From positions 1 to 64,000 of the forward strand of contig NZ_DATBKY010000161.1 in the NCBI RefSeq assembly GCF_036555685.1: 64,000 nucleotides of DNA, in the 5' to 3' direction. Source of the stretch: Actinophytocola sp036555685. GTDB taxonomy: Bacteria > Actinomycetota > Actinomycetes > Mycobacteriales > Pseudonocardiaceae. The notes beneath the pieces are model-generated. The model worked only from the letters and a program-made list of their open reading frames with translations, was not told the DNA's origin and ran no database searches. The position numbers and the translations under genes were made by a program. Below are positions 28,122 to 36,005 of the stretch, piece after piece (the stretch's first letter is position 1; every line of letters starts with the position of its first letter).

Positions 28122-29107
28122 CTGTCGGCACGCAGCTCCAGCACTGCGATCTCGCCCTCGGTGTGTACCGCCGCCACCGCGAGGCCCGCGGCCTCGGCGA
28201 GGGCGGTCAGCTTCGCCTCGTCGCGGATCTTGCCGCCGAACCAGGCCAGGTTGCGCAGGTCCGCCTGCGTGCGGGTCGGCTTCGCGATCCGTTCGATCAC
28301 GAACACCGCGCCGTCCTCGCCGGCGGCCTCCCGGCAGTTCGCCAGGATCCGGCGCGCTTCGTCGTCGCCCCAGTTGTGGATCACCGCGGAGAGCAGGTAG
28401 CCCTCCGAACCGGGCGGCACCCGCTCGAGGAAGTCGCCCGCCATCGCGTCGGCCCGATCGGACAGGCCCGCGGCGTCGATCATCTTGCGGGCCGTCTCCG
28501 CCGGGCCGGGCAGCTCCAGCACCGTGCCACGCAGCTCGCGGAACTCGTTCAGCAGCGCGATCAGCAGCGTCCCGTTCCCGCCGCCGAGGTCCATCACGTC
28601 GCCGAGGGCACCCCAGTCGTAGGCCGCCACGATGCTCGGCGCCGCCACGGTCGCAGTCGCGGCGCGCGCGTCGTCGAACGCCTGCGCGCGGGCCGGGTCG
28701 GCCGCGAGGTCGATCCAGTACGGCTTCCCGAACTGCGCGGCGAAGGCCGGCTCCCCGGTACGCACGCTGTGCAACAGCGCGGCGAGCGACAGATCGCCGC
28801 GCCCGAACGGGCCGTCGATGTCCAGATCGGTACGCAGGTCGGCCGGATCCCCGTCGCACAAGGCCCCGCCAAGCTCGGTCGCGGTGAACCCGCCCACCTC
28901 GTCACGGCGGAGCACGCCGACGGTGACGAGGTGACGCATCAGCCGCTCGAGCGCATCCGGGTCGGCGCCCGTCTCCCCGGCGAGCTCCGCCGCGGTGCGC
29001 GGACGGTCCAGCCGGTCCGCGAGACGCAGCGTCGCCGCCACCCGGATCGCCATCGGGGTCACCAGGTCCGCCATCGCGCTGAGTGTCTCGACCTCCTTGT
29101 CGCCCAT
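28118..29107 (-). CDS. SAM-dependent O-methyltransferase (AcrM/caffeate-type)
   Basis: A 329 aa protein with an N-terminal winged-helix dimerisation domain (DLVTPMAIRVAATLRLADRL, RPRTAAELAGETGADPDALE) and a C-terminal Rossmann methyltransferase domain with the SAM loop DVMDLGGGNGTLLIALL. It also has AVIHNWGDDEARRILANC, containing the His-Asn pair typical of plant-like small-molecule O-methyltransferases of natural product pathways. Substrate unknown; no biosynthetic cluster surrounds it. It is monocistronic between a convergent and a divergent neighbour. Confidence 0.85.
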   Translation of the reverse strand: MGDKEVETLSAMADLVTPMAIRVAATLRLADRLDRPRTAAELAGETGADPDALERLMRHLVTVGVLRRDEVGGFTATELGGALCDGDPADLRTDLDIDGPFGRGDLSLAALLHSVRTGEPAFAAQFGKPYWIDLAADPARAQAFDDARAATATVAAPSIVAAYDWGALGDVMDLGGGNGTLLIALLNEFRELRGTVLELPGPAETARKMIDAAGLSDRADAMAGDFLERVPPGSEGYLLSAVIHNWGDDEARRILANCREAAGEDGAVFVIERIAKPTRTQADLRNLAWFGGKIRDEAKLTALAEAAGLAVAAVHTEGEIAVLELRADS

Positions 29108-29221
29108 GGCCTCACGTTATCGCCGGCCCGTACCCGTCGCAGATCAGTCGCCGTGGCGGAATCCCGTCCGCCCGCCGCGAACTCGCTGGCCCACGGCGGT
29201 CACCGGGCCGATGCTGACCGC

Positions 29222-29983
29222 ATGCCTGACACGGTCGCGGTCCTTTCCGACATCCACGGCGTCCTGCCCGCGCTCGAGGCGGTGCTCGCCGAGCCCGCCG
29301 TGCGCGACGCGGACGTCATCGTGCTGACCGGCGACATGGCCACCGGCCCGCAGCCCGTGGCGACCCTCGATCGGCTCGTGGGACTCGGCGACCGGGTCCG
29401 CTGGGTCAAGGGCAACTGCGAGCGCGTCCTCGTCGAGCAGGCCCGCGGCGCCGGGCCGTCGCCGTTCGCGATCAGCGACTGGGCGGCCGAGCAGCTGCGC
29501 CCGGATCAGGTCGAGCTGCTCGACGGGCTGCCCGCGACCCTCACCCTCGACGTCGACGGGTTCGGCGACGTGCTGTTCTGCCACGCCACCCCGCGCGACG
29601 ACGAGGAGATGGTCTTCGTCGACAGCGACCTGCCGCGGTGGGCGGAAGTGCTCGCGGGCGTCCCCGACGACGTCCGCACGATCGTGTGCGGGCACACCCA
29701 CATGCCGTTCACCCGCCTCGTCGACCGGCGCACGATCGTCAACGCGGGGAGCGTCGGCATGCCCTACGGCACGACCGGCGCGCAGTGGGCACTGCTCACG
29801 AACGGCGCGGTCACCTTGCGCCGCACGGAGTTCGACCGTGCGGCCGCGTGCGCCACCATCGAGGCCGACAGCAGCACCTGCCCCGGCATCGCCGAGTGGA
29901 CGAACGACTTCGTCCGCAATCCTCCTTCCGACAGCGAGGCGCTGACGTCCTTCAAGGAACAGCTCGCCCGGAAGGCGAACTGA
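29222..29983 (+). CDS. Metallophosphoesterase, YfcE/MJ0936-like
   Basis: A 253 aa calcineurin-like phosphoesterase. The metal motifs are visible in order: DIHGVLPALEAVL (D-x-H), LTGDMATGP (GD), KGNCER (GNC in place of GNH), FCHATPRDDEE, and CGHTHMPFTRLVDRR followed by NAGSVGMPYG. The GNC in place of GNH changes one catalytic position and is seen in a subset of the family. The substrate is unknown (phosphodiester or nucleotide). ATG at 29222; an upstream frame to 28163 overlaps the methyltransferase gene and is not real. Its stop directly abuts the stop of the next, convergent gene. Confidence 0.88.
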   Translation: MPDTVAVLSDIHGVLPALEAVLAEPAVRDADVIVLTGDMATGPQPVATLDRLVGLGDRVRWVKGNCERVLVEQARGAGPSPFAISDWAAEQLRPDQVELLDGLPATLTLDVDGFGDVLFCHATPRDDEEMVFVDSDLPRWAEVLAGVPDDVRTIVCGHTHMPFTRLVDRRTIVNAGSVGMPYGTTGAQWALLTNGAVTLRRTEFDRAAACATIEADSSTCPGIAEWTNDFVRNPPSDSEALTSFKEQLARKAN

Positions 29984-30445
29984 TCACGGGCGACCGACCG
30001 GGCCTTCAGGCAACCAGTCGGCGAGGTAGGCGTCGAGATCTGGCCGCCGCGGCTGCAACAGGTGGCGCACCCACGCGGAGCGCTCGTGCGCGAGCGCGGG
30101 TAGCTCCCACACGCAGCCGATCAGCGGCTCGGTTAACTCGCTGAAGCTCGTGGGCGCGGCGAGTGACGCGTTGGCCGCGCGGCAGTGCAGGATCGCCTCC
30201 TGGACCCAGGAGTACAGGTTGAGCCAGAGCGCGTCCACTCCCTTGTGCAGCACGGAGAACGCCACCTGGGGCGTGTCGTCCACCGCCGCGGCCGCGGGCA
30301 GCAGCTTCGGCAGGAACTGCTCGGCCGCGGTCAGCACCGGCTCCCCGATCGGCTCCTCGCGCACGGTCACGCGGTACTGCTTGACCTGCCACCCGGATAC
30401 GGTGACCACCCCGCCGGGACGCAGGTGACGTTCGTCGAATCCCAT
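29984..30445 (-). CDS. Conserved hypothetical protein
   Basis: A 153 aa soluble protein with no signal peptide or membrane helix. It begins MGFDERHLRPGGVVTVSGWQ and has an aromatic middle (ALWLNLYSWVQEAILHC) and the segment LIGCVWELPALAHERSAWVRH. I do not recognise a family or catalytic motif. The start is ATG at 30443-30445; a GTG-type extension to 30475 is possible but lacks support. It follows the phosphotransferase gene on the same strand by 39 bases, so the two may be co-transcribed. Confidence 0.6.
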   Translation of the reverse strand: MGFDERHLRPGGVVTVSGWQVKQYRVTVREEPIGEPVLTAAEQFLPKLLPAAAAVDDTPQVAFSVLHKGVDALWLNLYSWVQEAILHCRAANASLAAPTSFSELTEPLIGCVWELPALAHERSAWVRHLLQPRRPDLDAYLADWLPEGPVGRP

Positions 30446-30484
30446 GTGCCGCAGGCTATCCGCGGGCACCGACAATTTCGCGCG

Positions 30485-31684
30485 TCAGCGGAAGGCGGGG
30501 TAGAGCGGCAGCGGTTCGTCGGTGCCGAACCGCTCGCGCAGCGCCGCGCACATCCGGCTCGCGTGCTCGGCGACGTCAGCGAGCCGGGCCACCTCCGCGT
30601 CCACGGCGAGGCGGCGCCACCGCTCGACGAGCACCAGCGTGTCGGGTGGTGTGTCGGCCAGCGCCGAGGAGTGGGACTGCGCCGCCTCGGGCCGGGAGAA
30701 GAACTGCCAGGTGGTGAGCCACACCCAGAACAGCTGGGCGTCGAGCAGCCGCGGCAGCAGCACCGAGTCGTCGTCGAGATCAGGCCAGACGACCCGCACC
30801 TCCGCGCGCCAGCCGGCCAGCATCGCGTCGGTCATCCCGGCGGGCAGCGCGAACGGGCACCAGCAGGACGGGAACGGCACGCGCAGGTACGCCGCGTCGA
30901 GGATCGCGTTGCGCACGCAGCCGCCCTCGAAGTCGAGGAACCGCACTCCCCTGTCGGTGATCAGGTTGTTGTCCGGACACGAGTCCGACGGGCTGAACGC
31001 GCGGTGCCGCCCGGTCTCCATGAGCCGGCGGCTCTTCGCCGCGTGCTCGACCGCCTGCGCCGGCGTCGGCAAACCGAGCTCCGACTCAAGCAGCGCGGGC
31101 AGCTCCTCGAGCGCCGTCGCGCCGTCGACCGCGAGCGGATCCTTGAGATCGGGCGGGGTCAGCCGCCGCTCCAGCGCGTCGAAGTCGGCCTCCCGGCCCG
31201 CGGTCGTCGCGTGCAGGCGGCCCAGCGAACGCGCCCACGACAGCAGCGCGCGCTCCGCACCCCGCGCGTCGTGACCGAGCAGCTTGTCGGCGAGCGTCGG
31301 CGCGCCGCCGAGATCCTCGAGCACGACGAGCCGGCTGTCCGGCGCGTGCGCGAACAACTCGGGGCACATCCGGTCCTCGGACGCGAGCGCGGTGAACAAC
31401 TGGTAGCTCGCCGCCTCGCGGACGAAGCTGTCGCAATGCCGCTCCGGCGGCTCGAGATAGCGCTTGAGCACGAGCGTGCGCGGCAGCGAGAAGGGGCTTG
31501 CCGCCACCCGCACCCGCAGCACCACTGACCGCTCGCTGCCGCCGAGATCAACGGGTTCGGACAGCTTGATCTTCGCGCCGAATCGCCGGCTGAGCACCGA
31601 CTCCGCCGCGACAACGGTCGCCAACACCTCGGGATCCGCTTCGCCACCTACAGCCGGTGGGTCGGCGGCGGTTTCCACACTCAT
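30485..31684 (-). CDS. Aminoglycoside/choline-kinase-like phosphotransferase
   Basis: A 399 aa protein of the APH/choline kinase fold. An N-lobe Lys is in RTLVLKRYLEP, a hinge region is LVVLEDLGGAPTLADKLL, the catalytic loop region is FSPSDSCPDNNLITDRG (HxD replaced by S-D-x-C-x-D-N-N) and the metal Asp is in VRFLDFEGG. The loop keeps the second Asp and Asn but lacks the usual HGD, so the substrate and even catalysis are uncertain. A GAGGAG directly touches the ATG at 31682-31684; a GTG two codons later (31676-31678) has better spacing and may be the true start. Confidence 0.75.
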   Translation of the reverse strand: MSVETAADPPAVGGEADPEVLATVVAAESVLSRRFGAKIKLSEPVDLGGSERSVVLRVRVAASPFSLPRTLVLKRYLEPPERHCDSFVREAASYQLFTALASEDRMCPELFAHAPDSRLVVLEDLGGAPTLADKLLGHDARGAERALLSWARSLGRLHATTAGREADFDALERRLTPPDLKDPLAVDGATALEELPALLESELGLPTPAQAVEHAAKSRRLMETGRHRAFSPSDSCPDNNLITDRGVRFLDFEGGCVRNAILDAAYLRVPFPSCWCPFALPAGMTDAMLAGWRAEVRVVWPDLDDDSVLLPRLLDAQLFWVWLTTWQFFSRPEAAQSHSSALADTPPDTLVLVERWRRLAVDAEVARLADVAEHASRMCAALRERFGTDEPLPLYPAFR

Positions 31685-31804
31685 CTCCTCAGACCCTACT
31701 CCCGCTCCTAGCACCGACCGTAGTCGTGTCCATCGATCAAGTAGCCAGTGATTCGGGGACAAATAACGAAAACAGGTTCATGTCGAGTACATTGCGACCG
31801 GAAG

Positions 31805-32746
31805 TCAACCGGCCGAGAGCGGCCGGCCCGCGTCGCGGCTCCGCCACGAGTCCCGCCGGAGGATGAGCACCACGGCGGCGGCCACGACGATCCCCACCAG
31901 GTTGACAGCGAGCTGTCCCACCGACTGCCCGAAGCGACCCCACTCGCCGAGAATCGCGGCAACGCTCGCGTACCCGGCGGCCGGCACGGTGGTGACCGAG
32001 ATGAACACGCCGACGAGTGCCGCGGACTTGGCGGAGGTCATCGACAGCATGCCGGCGGCGCCGGCGAGCAGCGCGACGATCAGCGACCACGGCCCGACGT
32101 CGTAGACGAAGTCCACCTGGTGCTCGCCGAGCAGCGCGCTCGTGTTGAACATGCCCGCCGCGTTGCCGGCCAACGTGCCCAGCGCGGTGATCAGCATCGC
32201 GGCCGGGAAGCCCACGGCGAGCGCGGCCACCGCCCGCCGCAGCAGGTCCCAGCGCCGGCGCACCAGCCCGACCGCGATCGCGGCGAGCGGTCCGAACTCC
32301 GGACCGACGACCATGGCGCCGACGATCGTGACCGGCGAGTCGGTGATCACGCCGACCGCCGCCAGCAGGCACGCGATCGACAGGAACGCGACGAACGTGA
32401 CGTTGAGCCGCGACTCCTCGCCGGTGCGGGCGAGCAGCTCCTCCCATACGACCGCGTCAGCCGGGTCTCCCGGCGCGTCCTTCTCCGCCCGGTACGCCGC
32501 GTCGGACAGGGCGGTGTCGATCTCCTCCAGCGTGATGCCGCCGGAACGGTCGACGCCGAGCTCGCACAACGCGGAGATCACATCGTCGGCCGACTCCCGG
32601 GCGACGTCCGCCTCGACGACGTCGCCGGCAGGGGCGATGGCCGCGCCGGGCAACCTGACGAGGTGCGTCGCGCCGGCGTGCCCGGTAAGCAGCCCGACGA
32701 CGTCCTCGGTGACCGCCGGCGGGCTGATGACCCGCAGGTGCAGCAC
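31805..32746 (-). CDS. DUF389 membrane protein
   Basis: A 313 aa protein. Residues 1-115 form a soluble regulatory part (MLHLRVISPPAVTEDVVGLL, with VDRSGGITLEEIDTALSD), followed by about six membrane helices with the DUF389 signatures SPVTIVGAMVVGPEFGPLAA and FISVTTVPAAGYASVAAIL. DUF389 proteins are suspected transporters or channels, function unproven. It sits between aspS (stop-to-start gap of 3 bases) and the phosphotransferase, on the same strand as aspS, and is probably transcribed with it. Confidence 0.87.
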   Translation of the reverse strand: MLHLRVISPPAVTEDVVGLLTGHAGATHLVRLPGAAIAPAGDVVEADVARESADDVISALCELGVDRSGGITLEEIDTALSDAAYRAEKDAPGDPADAVVWEELLARTGEESRLNVTFVAFLSIACLLAAVGVITDSPVTIVGAMVVGPEFGPLAAIAVGLVRRRWDLLRRAVAALAVGFPAAMLITALGTLAGNAAGMFNTSALLGEHQVDFVYDVGPWSLIVALLAGAAGMLSMTSAKSAALVGVFISVTTVPAAGYASVAAILGEWGRFGQSVGQLAVNLVGIVVAAAVVLILRRDSWRSRDAGRPLSAG

Positions 32747-32749
32747 CGG

Positions 32750-34540
32750 CTACTCCGTGGCAGGCGCCGGTTTCGCCGGTTTCACATCGACACCGGCCTC
32801 CTTGCGCTGCGCGGCGGTGATCGGCGCGGGCGCGTTGGTCAGCGGGTCGAAGCCGCCACCGGTCTTGGGGAACGCGATCACGTCGCGCAGCGACTGCTCG
32901 CCGGCGAGCAGCATGACGATGCGGTCCCAGCCGAACGCGATGCCGCCGTGCGGGGGCGGGCCGTACTTGAACGCCTCGAGCAGGAAGCCGAACTTCTCCT
33001 CGGCCTCCCCAGCGGAGATGCCCATGACCTCGAACACGCGCTTCTGCACGTCGGCTCGGTGGATACGGATGGACCCGCCGCCGATCTCGTTGCCGTTGCA
33101 GACGATGTCGTAGGCGTAGGCGAGCGCGGCCGCCGGGTCCTCCTCGAAACGGTCGATCCAGTCGGGGTTGGGCGAGGTGAACGCGTGGTGCACGGCGGTC
33201 CACCGGCCGCCGCCGACCGCGACGTCGCCGGCGCTGCGGGCGGCCTCGGCCTCTTCGAACAGCGGAGCGTCGACCACCCAGACGAACGACCAGGCCGACT
33301 CGTCGATCATGCCGAGCCGGCGGCCGATCTCCAGCCGCGCGGCGCCGAGCAGGGCGCGGGCGTCGGACGGGGTGCCGGCGGCGAAGAAGACACAGTCGCC
33401 GGGCTGGGCGCCGGTGGCCTTGGCGAGACCCTCGCGCTCGGCCTCGGACAGGTTCTTCGCGACCGGTCCGCCGAGCGTGCCGTCCTCGGTGACGAGCACG
33501 TAGGCCAGGCCCTTGGAGCCGCGCTGCTTCGCCCACTCCTGCCACGCGTCGAGCTGGCGGCGCGGCTGGTCGGCGCCGCCGGGCATGACGACCGAGCCGA
33601 CGTAGGGCGCCTGGAACACGCGGAACGGCGTGTCGGAGAAGTAGTCGGTGAGCTCGGTCAGCTCGAGCTCGAAGCGCAGGTCGGGTTTGTCGGTGCCGAA
33701 GCGGGCCATCGCCTCCGCGTAGGTCATCCGCCGGATCGGCAGCGGGATCTCGTGACCGGCGAGCTCGCGCCACAGCGCGGCGACGACCCGCTCCCCGAGC
33801 GCGATCACGTCGTCCTGCTCGACGAAGCTCATCTCGATGTCGAGCTGGGTGAACTCGGGTTGGCGGTCGGCGCGGAAGTCCTCGTCGCGGTAGCAGCGGG
33901 CGATCTGGTAGTACCGCTCGAGGCCGCCGACCATGAGCAGCTGCTTGAACAGCTGCGGCGACTGCGGCAGCGCGTACCAGGAACCGGGCTGGAGTCGCGC
34001 CGGCACGAGGAAGTCGCGGGCACCCTCGGGCGTGGAGCGGGTGAGTGTGGGCGTCTCGACCTCGACGAAGTTCTCGTCGTGCAGAACCTCGCGTGCGATG
34101 CGGTTGGCCTCGCTGCGCATGCGCATGGCGCGCGCCGGACCGGGCCGGCGCAGGTCGAGGTAGCGGTGACGCAGCCGGACGTCTTCCCCGACCGTCAGGT
34201 GCTCGTCGAGCTGGAACGGCAGCGGGGCCGCCTCGCTCAGTACGTCGAGCTCGTTGACCAGCACCTCGACGTCCCCGGTGGCGATCTCGGGGTTCTCGTT
34301 GCCCTCGGGTCGTCGCGACACCTCGCCGGTGACCTTGACGCAGTACTCGGCGCGCAGCTGGTGGGCGCGCTCGGCCATCTCACCCTCGCGGAACACGATC
34401 TGCACGACGCCCGACGCGTCGCGCAGATCGATGAAGATGACCCCACCGTGATCGCGCCGGCGCGCCACCCAGCCGCTGAGCGTGACGGTCTGTCCGGCAT
34501 GGTCGGCGCGAAGCGTCCCGGCCTCGTGCGTGCGGATCAC
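32750..34540 (-). CDS. aspS: Aspartyl-tRNA synthetase
   Basis: Class IIb synthetase for tRNA-Asp; bacterial-type enzymes of this kind can also charge tRNA-Asn where asparagine is made on the tRNA by GatCAB. The 596 aa length fits. It has an N-terminal OB-fold (GQTVTLSGWVARRRDHGGVI), motif 2 RCYRDEDFRADRQPEFTQLD, the bacterial GAD insertion, and motif 3 GIAFGWDRIVMLLAGEQSLRD. The start is the GTG at 34538-34540 (VIRTHEAGTLRADHAG) with AGGAGAG upstream. It is divergent from the XRE regulator. Confidence 0.97.
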   Translation of the reverse strand: MIRTHEAGTLRADHAGQTVTLSGWVARRRDHGGVIFIDLRDASGVVQIVFREGEMAERAHQLRAEYCVKVTGEVSRRPEGNENPEIATGDVEVLVNELDVLSEAAPLPFQLDEHLTVGEDVRLRHRYLDLRRPGPARAMRMRSEANRIAREVLHDENFVEVETPTLTRSTPEGARDFLVPARLQPGSWYALPQSPQLFKQLLMVGGLERYYQIARCYRDEDFRADRQPEFTQLDIEMSFVEQDDVIALGERVVAALWRELAGHEIPLPIRRMTYAEAMARFGTDKPDLRFELELTELTDYFSDTPFRVFQAPYVGSVVMPGGADQPRRQLDAWQEWAKQRGSKGLAYVLVTEDGTLGGPVAKNLSEAEREGLAKATGAQPGDCVFFAAGTPSDARALLGAARLEIGRRLGMIDESAWSFVWVVDAPLFEEAEAARSAGDVAVGGGRWTAVHHAFTSPNPDWIDRFEEDPAAALAYAYDIVCNGNEIGGGSIRIHRADVQKRVFEVMGISAGEAEEKFGFLLEAFKYGPPPHGGIAFGWDRIVMLLAGEQSLRDVIAFPKTGGGFDPLTNAPAPITAAQRKEAGVDVKPAKPAPATE

Positions 34541-34759
34541 GGCGTGCTCTCTCCTGTCGGGACTTCTATGGAACGAGAGCAGGCTAGCCAACCGTCACAT
34601 GGTCCGGTCCAGCAGGTTTACGGGGCGTACCATCACCGTATGCAGTAGCCCGATCACACGCGGATTTGACGGGATGGCTACCACGGCATCGCGTCAACCC
34701 GTAAGGTGTCGGTTACCAGGTGGTAGGAACGCTGGGGGGCGAAACGCAGGGAGACCACG

Positions 34760-35764
34760 ATGGGTGGCGGCGCGACTCGCGAACCAGTTCGGGAACTGCA
34801 CCGGGCAACCAATGGGGACGTCCGACGTGCCCTCGCCTCCCACCCTGCCGACAACCTCGCGGCTGATGCCTTTCCCACCGCGCTTCGCCAGGCGATTCAG
34901 GCCAGTGGCTTATCCCTCGACCGCATCCAGTACCGGCTGCGCGCGCGTGGCGTGTCGGTCAGCGTGACCGCCCTGAGCTACTGGCAGTCCGGCCGGCGCC
35001 GGCCGGAGCGCGCCGAGTCGCTCGCGGCGCTCGGCCACCTGGAGTCGGTGCTCGGCGTTCAGCCGGGCTCGCTCATCGCGCTGCTCGGGCCGCCGCGGCC
35101 GCGCGGCCGCGTGCAGCGCGAGTCTTCCCGGCTGCCGATCGAGGCACTGTGGCCCGAGCGTGAGCCGGTCTCGAAGCTGCTGAAGCGGATCGACTTCACG
35201 ACCGAGACCGCCCTGACCAAACTGAGCCAGCACGACCGGATGGATGTCGCCGTGGACCGCGGCGAGAAGCGCATCGCCGTACGCCAGGTCGTACGAGCCG
35301 AACGCGACGGCGTCGACCGGACCGTGATGGTCTACGACCTCGAGCGCATCGGCCGGCCGTTCCCGGAGATCACCGCACTGCAGTCGTGCCGCATCGGCCG
35401 GGTCGCCCGGGACGAGGCCGCGGGCCTGATCGCCGCCGAGATCGTGCTGGAGGCTCCGTTGGCTCGCGGCGACACCGCGATCGTCGACTACGCGCTGAAC
35501 CACCCCGGTCCGCCGTTCTCCCGTGGCGATGACAGCTATTGCCGCAAGTTCACCACTCCCGTTCGTGAGTTCGTACTGGAGCTGCGCTTCGACCCACGCG
35601 CGCTGCCTGCGTACTGCGAGCTCTACACGGTGGACCCGGACGAGCAGACGACCACCCGCCGCAAGGTCGACGTCAACGCGGCCGGCGAGGCACACGCGGT
35701 GGCGCTCGACTTCGGCCCGGGCACGTTCTGCGTGCGCTGGGACTGGCCTCGCGACCGCACCTGA
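34760..35764 (+). CDS. XRE-type helix-turn-helix regulator with long C-terminal domain
   Basis: A 334 aa protein. The HTH region is residues about 38-100 (FPTALRQAIQASGLSLDRIQ, LSYWQSGRRRPERAESLAAL). The remaining 230 residues form a beta-rich domain of unknown role (MDVAVDRGEKRIAVRQVV, CELYTVDPDEQ, VALDFGPGTFCVRWDWPRD). Such proteins next to aspS seem common in Pseudonocardiaceae (from memory). Target genes are unknown. ATG at 34760 with GGGAGA just upstream. The 219 bases between it and aspS must hold both promoters; I see only a TTGACG/CGTCAA half-site pair there. Confidence 0.75.
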   Translation: MGGGATREPVRELHRATNGDVRRALASHPADNLAADAFPTALRQAIQASGLSLDRIQYRLRARGVSVSVTALSYWQSGRRRPERAESLAALGHLESVLGVQPGSLIALLGPPRPRGRVQRESSRLPIEALWPEREPVSKLLKRIDFTTETALTKLSQHDRMDVAVDRGEKRIAVRQVVRAERDGVDRTVMVYDLERIGRPFPEITALQSCRIGRVARDEAAGLIAAEIVLEAPLARGDTAIVDYALNHPGPPFSRGDDSYCRKFTTPVREFVLELRFDPRALPAYCELYTVDPDEQTTTRRKVDVNAAGEAHAVALDFGPGTFCVRWDWPRDRT

Positions 35765-35871
35765 CGAGCCGTCAAGGCGAGTCAGTACAGTAATGAGACG
35801 GTCGAGTAACTCGGTTCGCGCCCGCTAAGGGCTCCGCACCGCCGGCAAGGCCATCAGCGCAGCACCACTGC

Positions 35872-35925
35872 CACCGGCCAAAGCCACTCGCGTGCCGCCC
35901 CTCGCACCGGCCAAGCCCACTCGCG
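35872..35925. repeat. Short imperfect direct repeat, two 21-base units
   Basis: caccggccaaagccactcgc(g) at 35872-35892 and caccggccaagcccactcgc(g) at 35905-35925 differ by two bases or a one-base slip, 12 bases apart. They lie in the 241-base non-coding gap between the convergent XRE and radical SAM genes. No gene or clear terminator is seen in that gap. Confidence 0.6.
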
Positions 35926-36005
35926 CCAGGACCAGCAGAGCCGAAGCAACCACCCACCCCGGCCCCTCCGCGCCCGGACACCCGGACACTCCGGACGCTC
36001 GGAAG

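Noticed and set aside
31748..34648. 966-codon plus-strand frame opposite DUF389 and aspS
   Set aside because: Composition is Arg/Gly/Asp/Val with no domain, and aspS is certain on the other strand.
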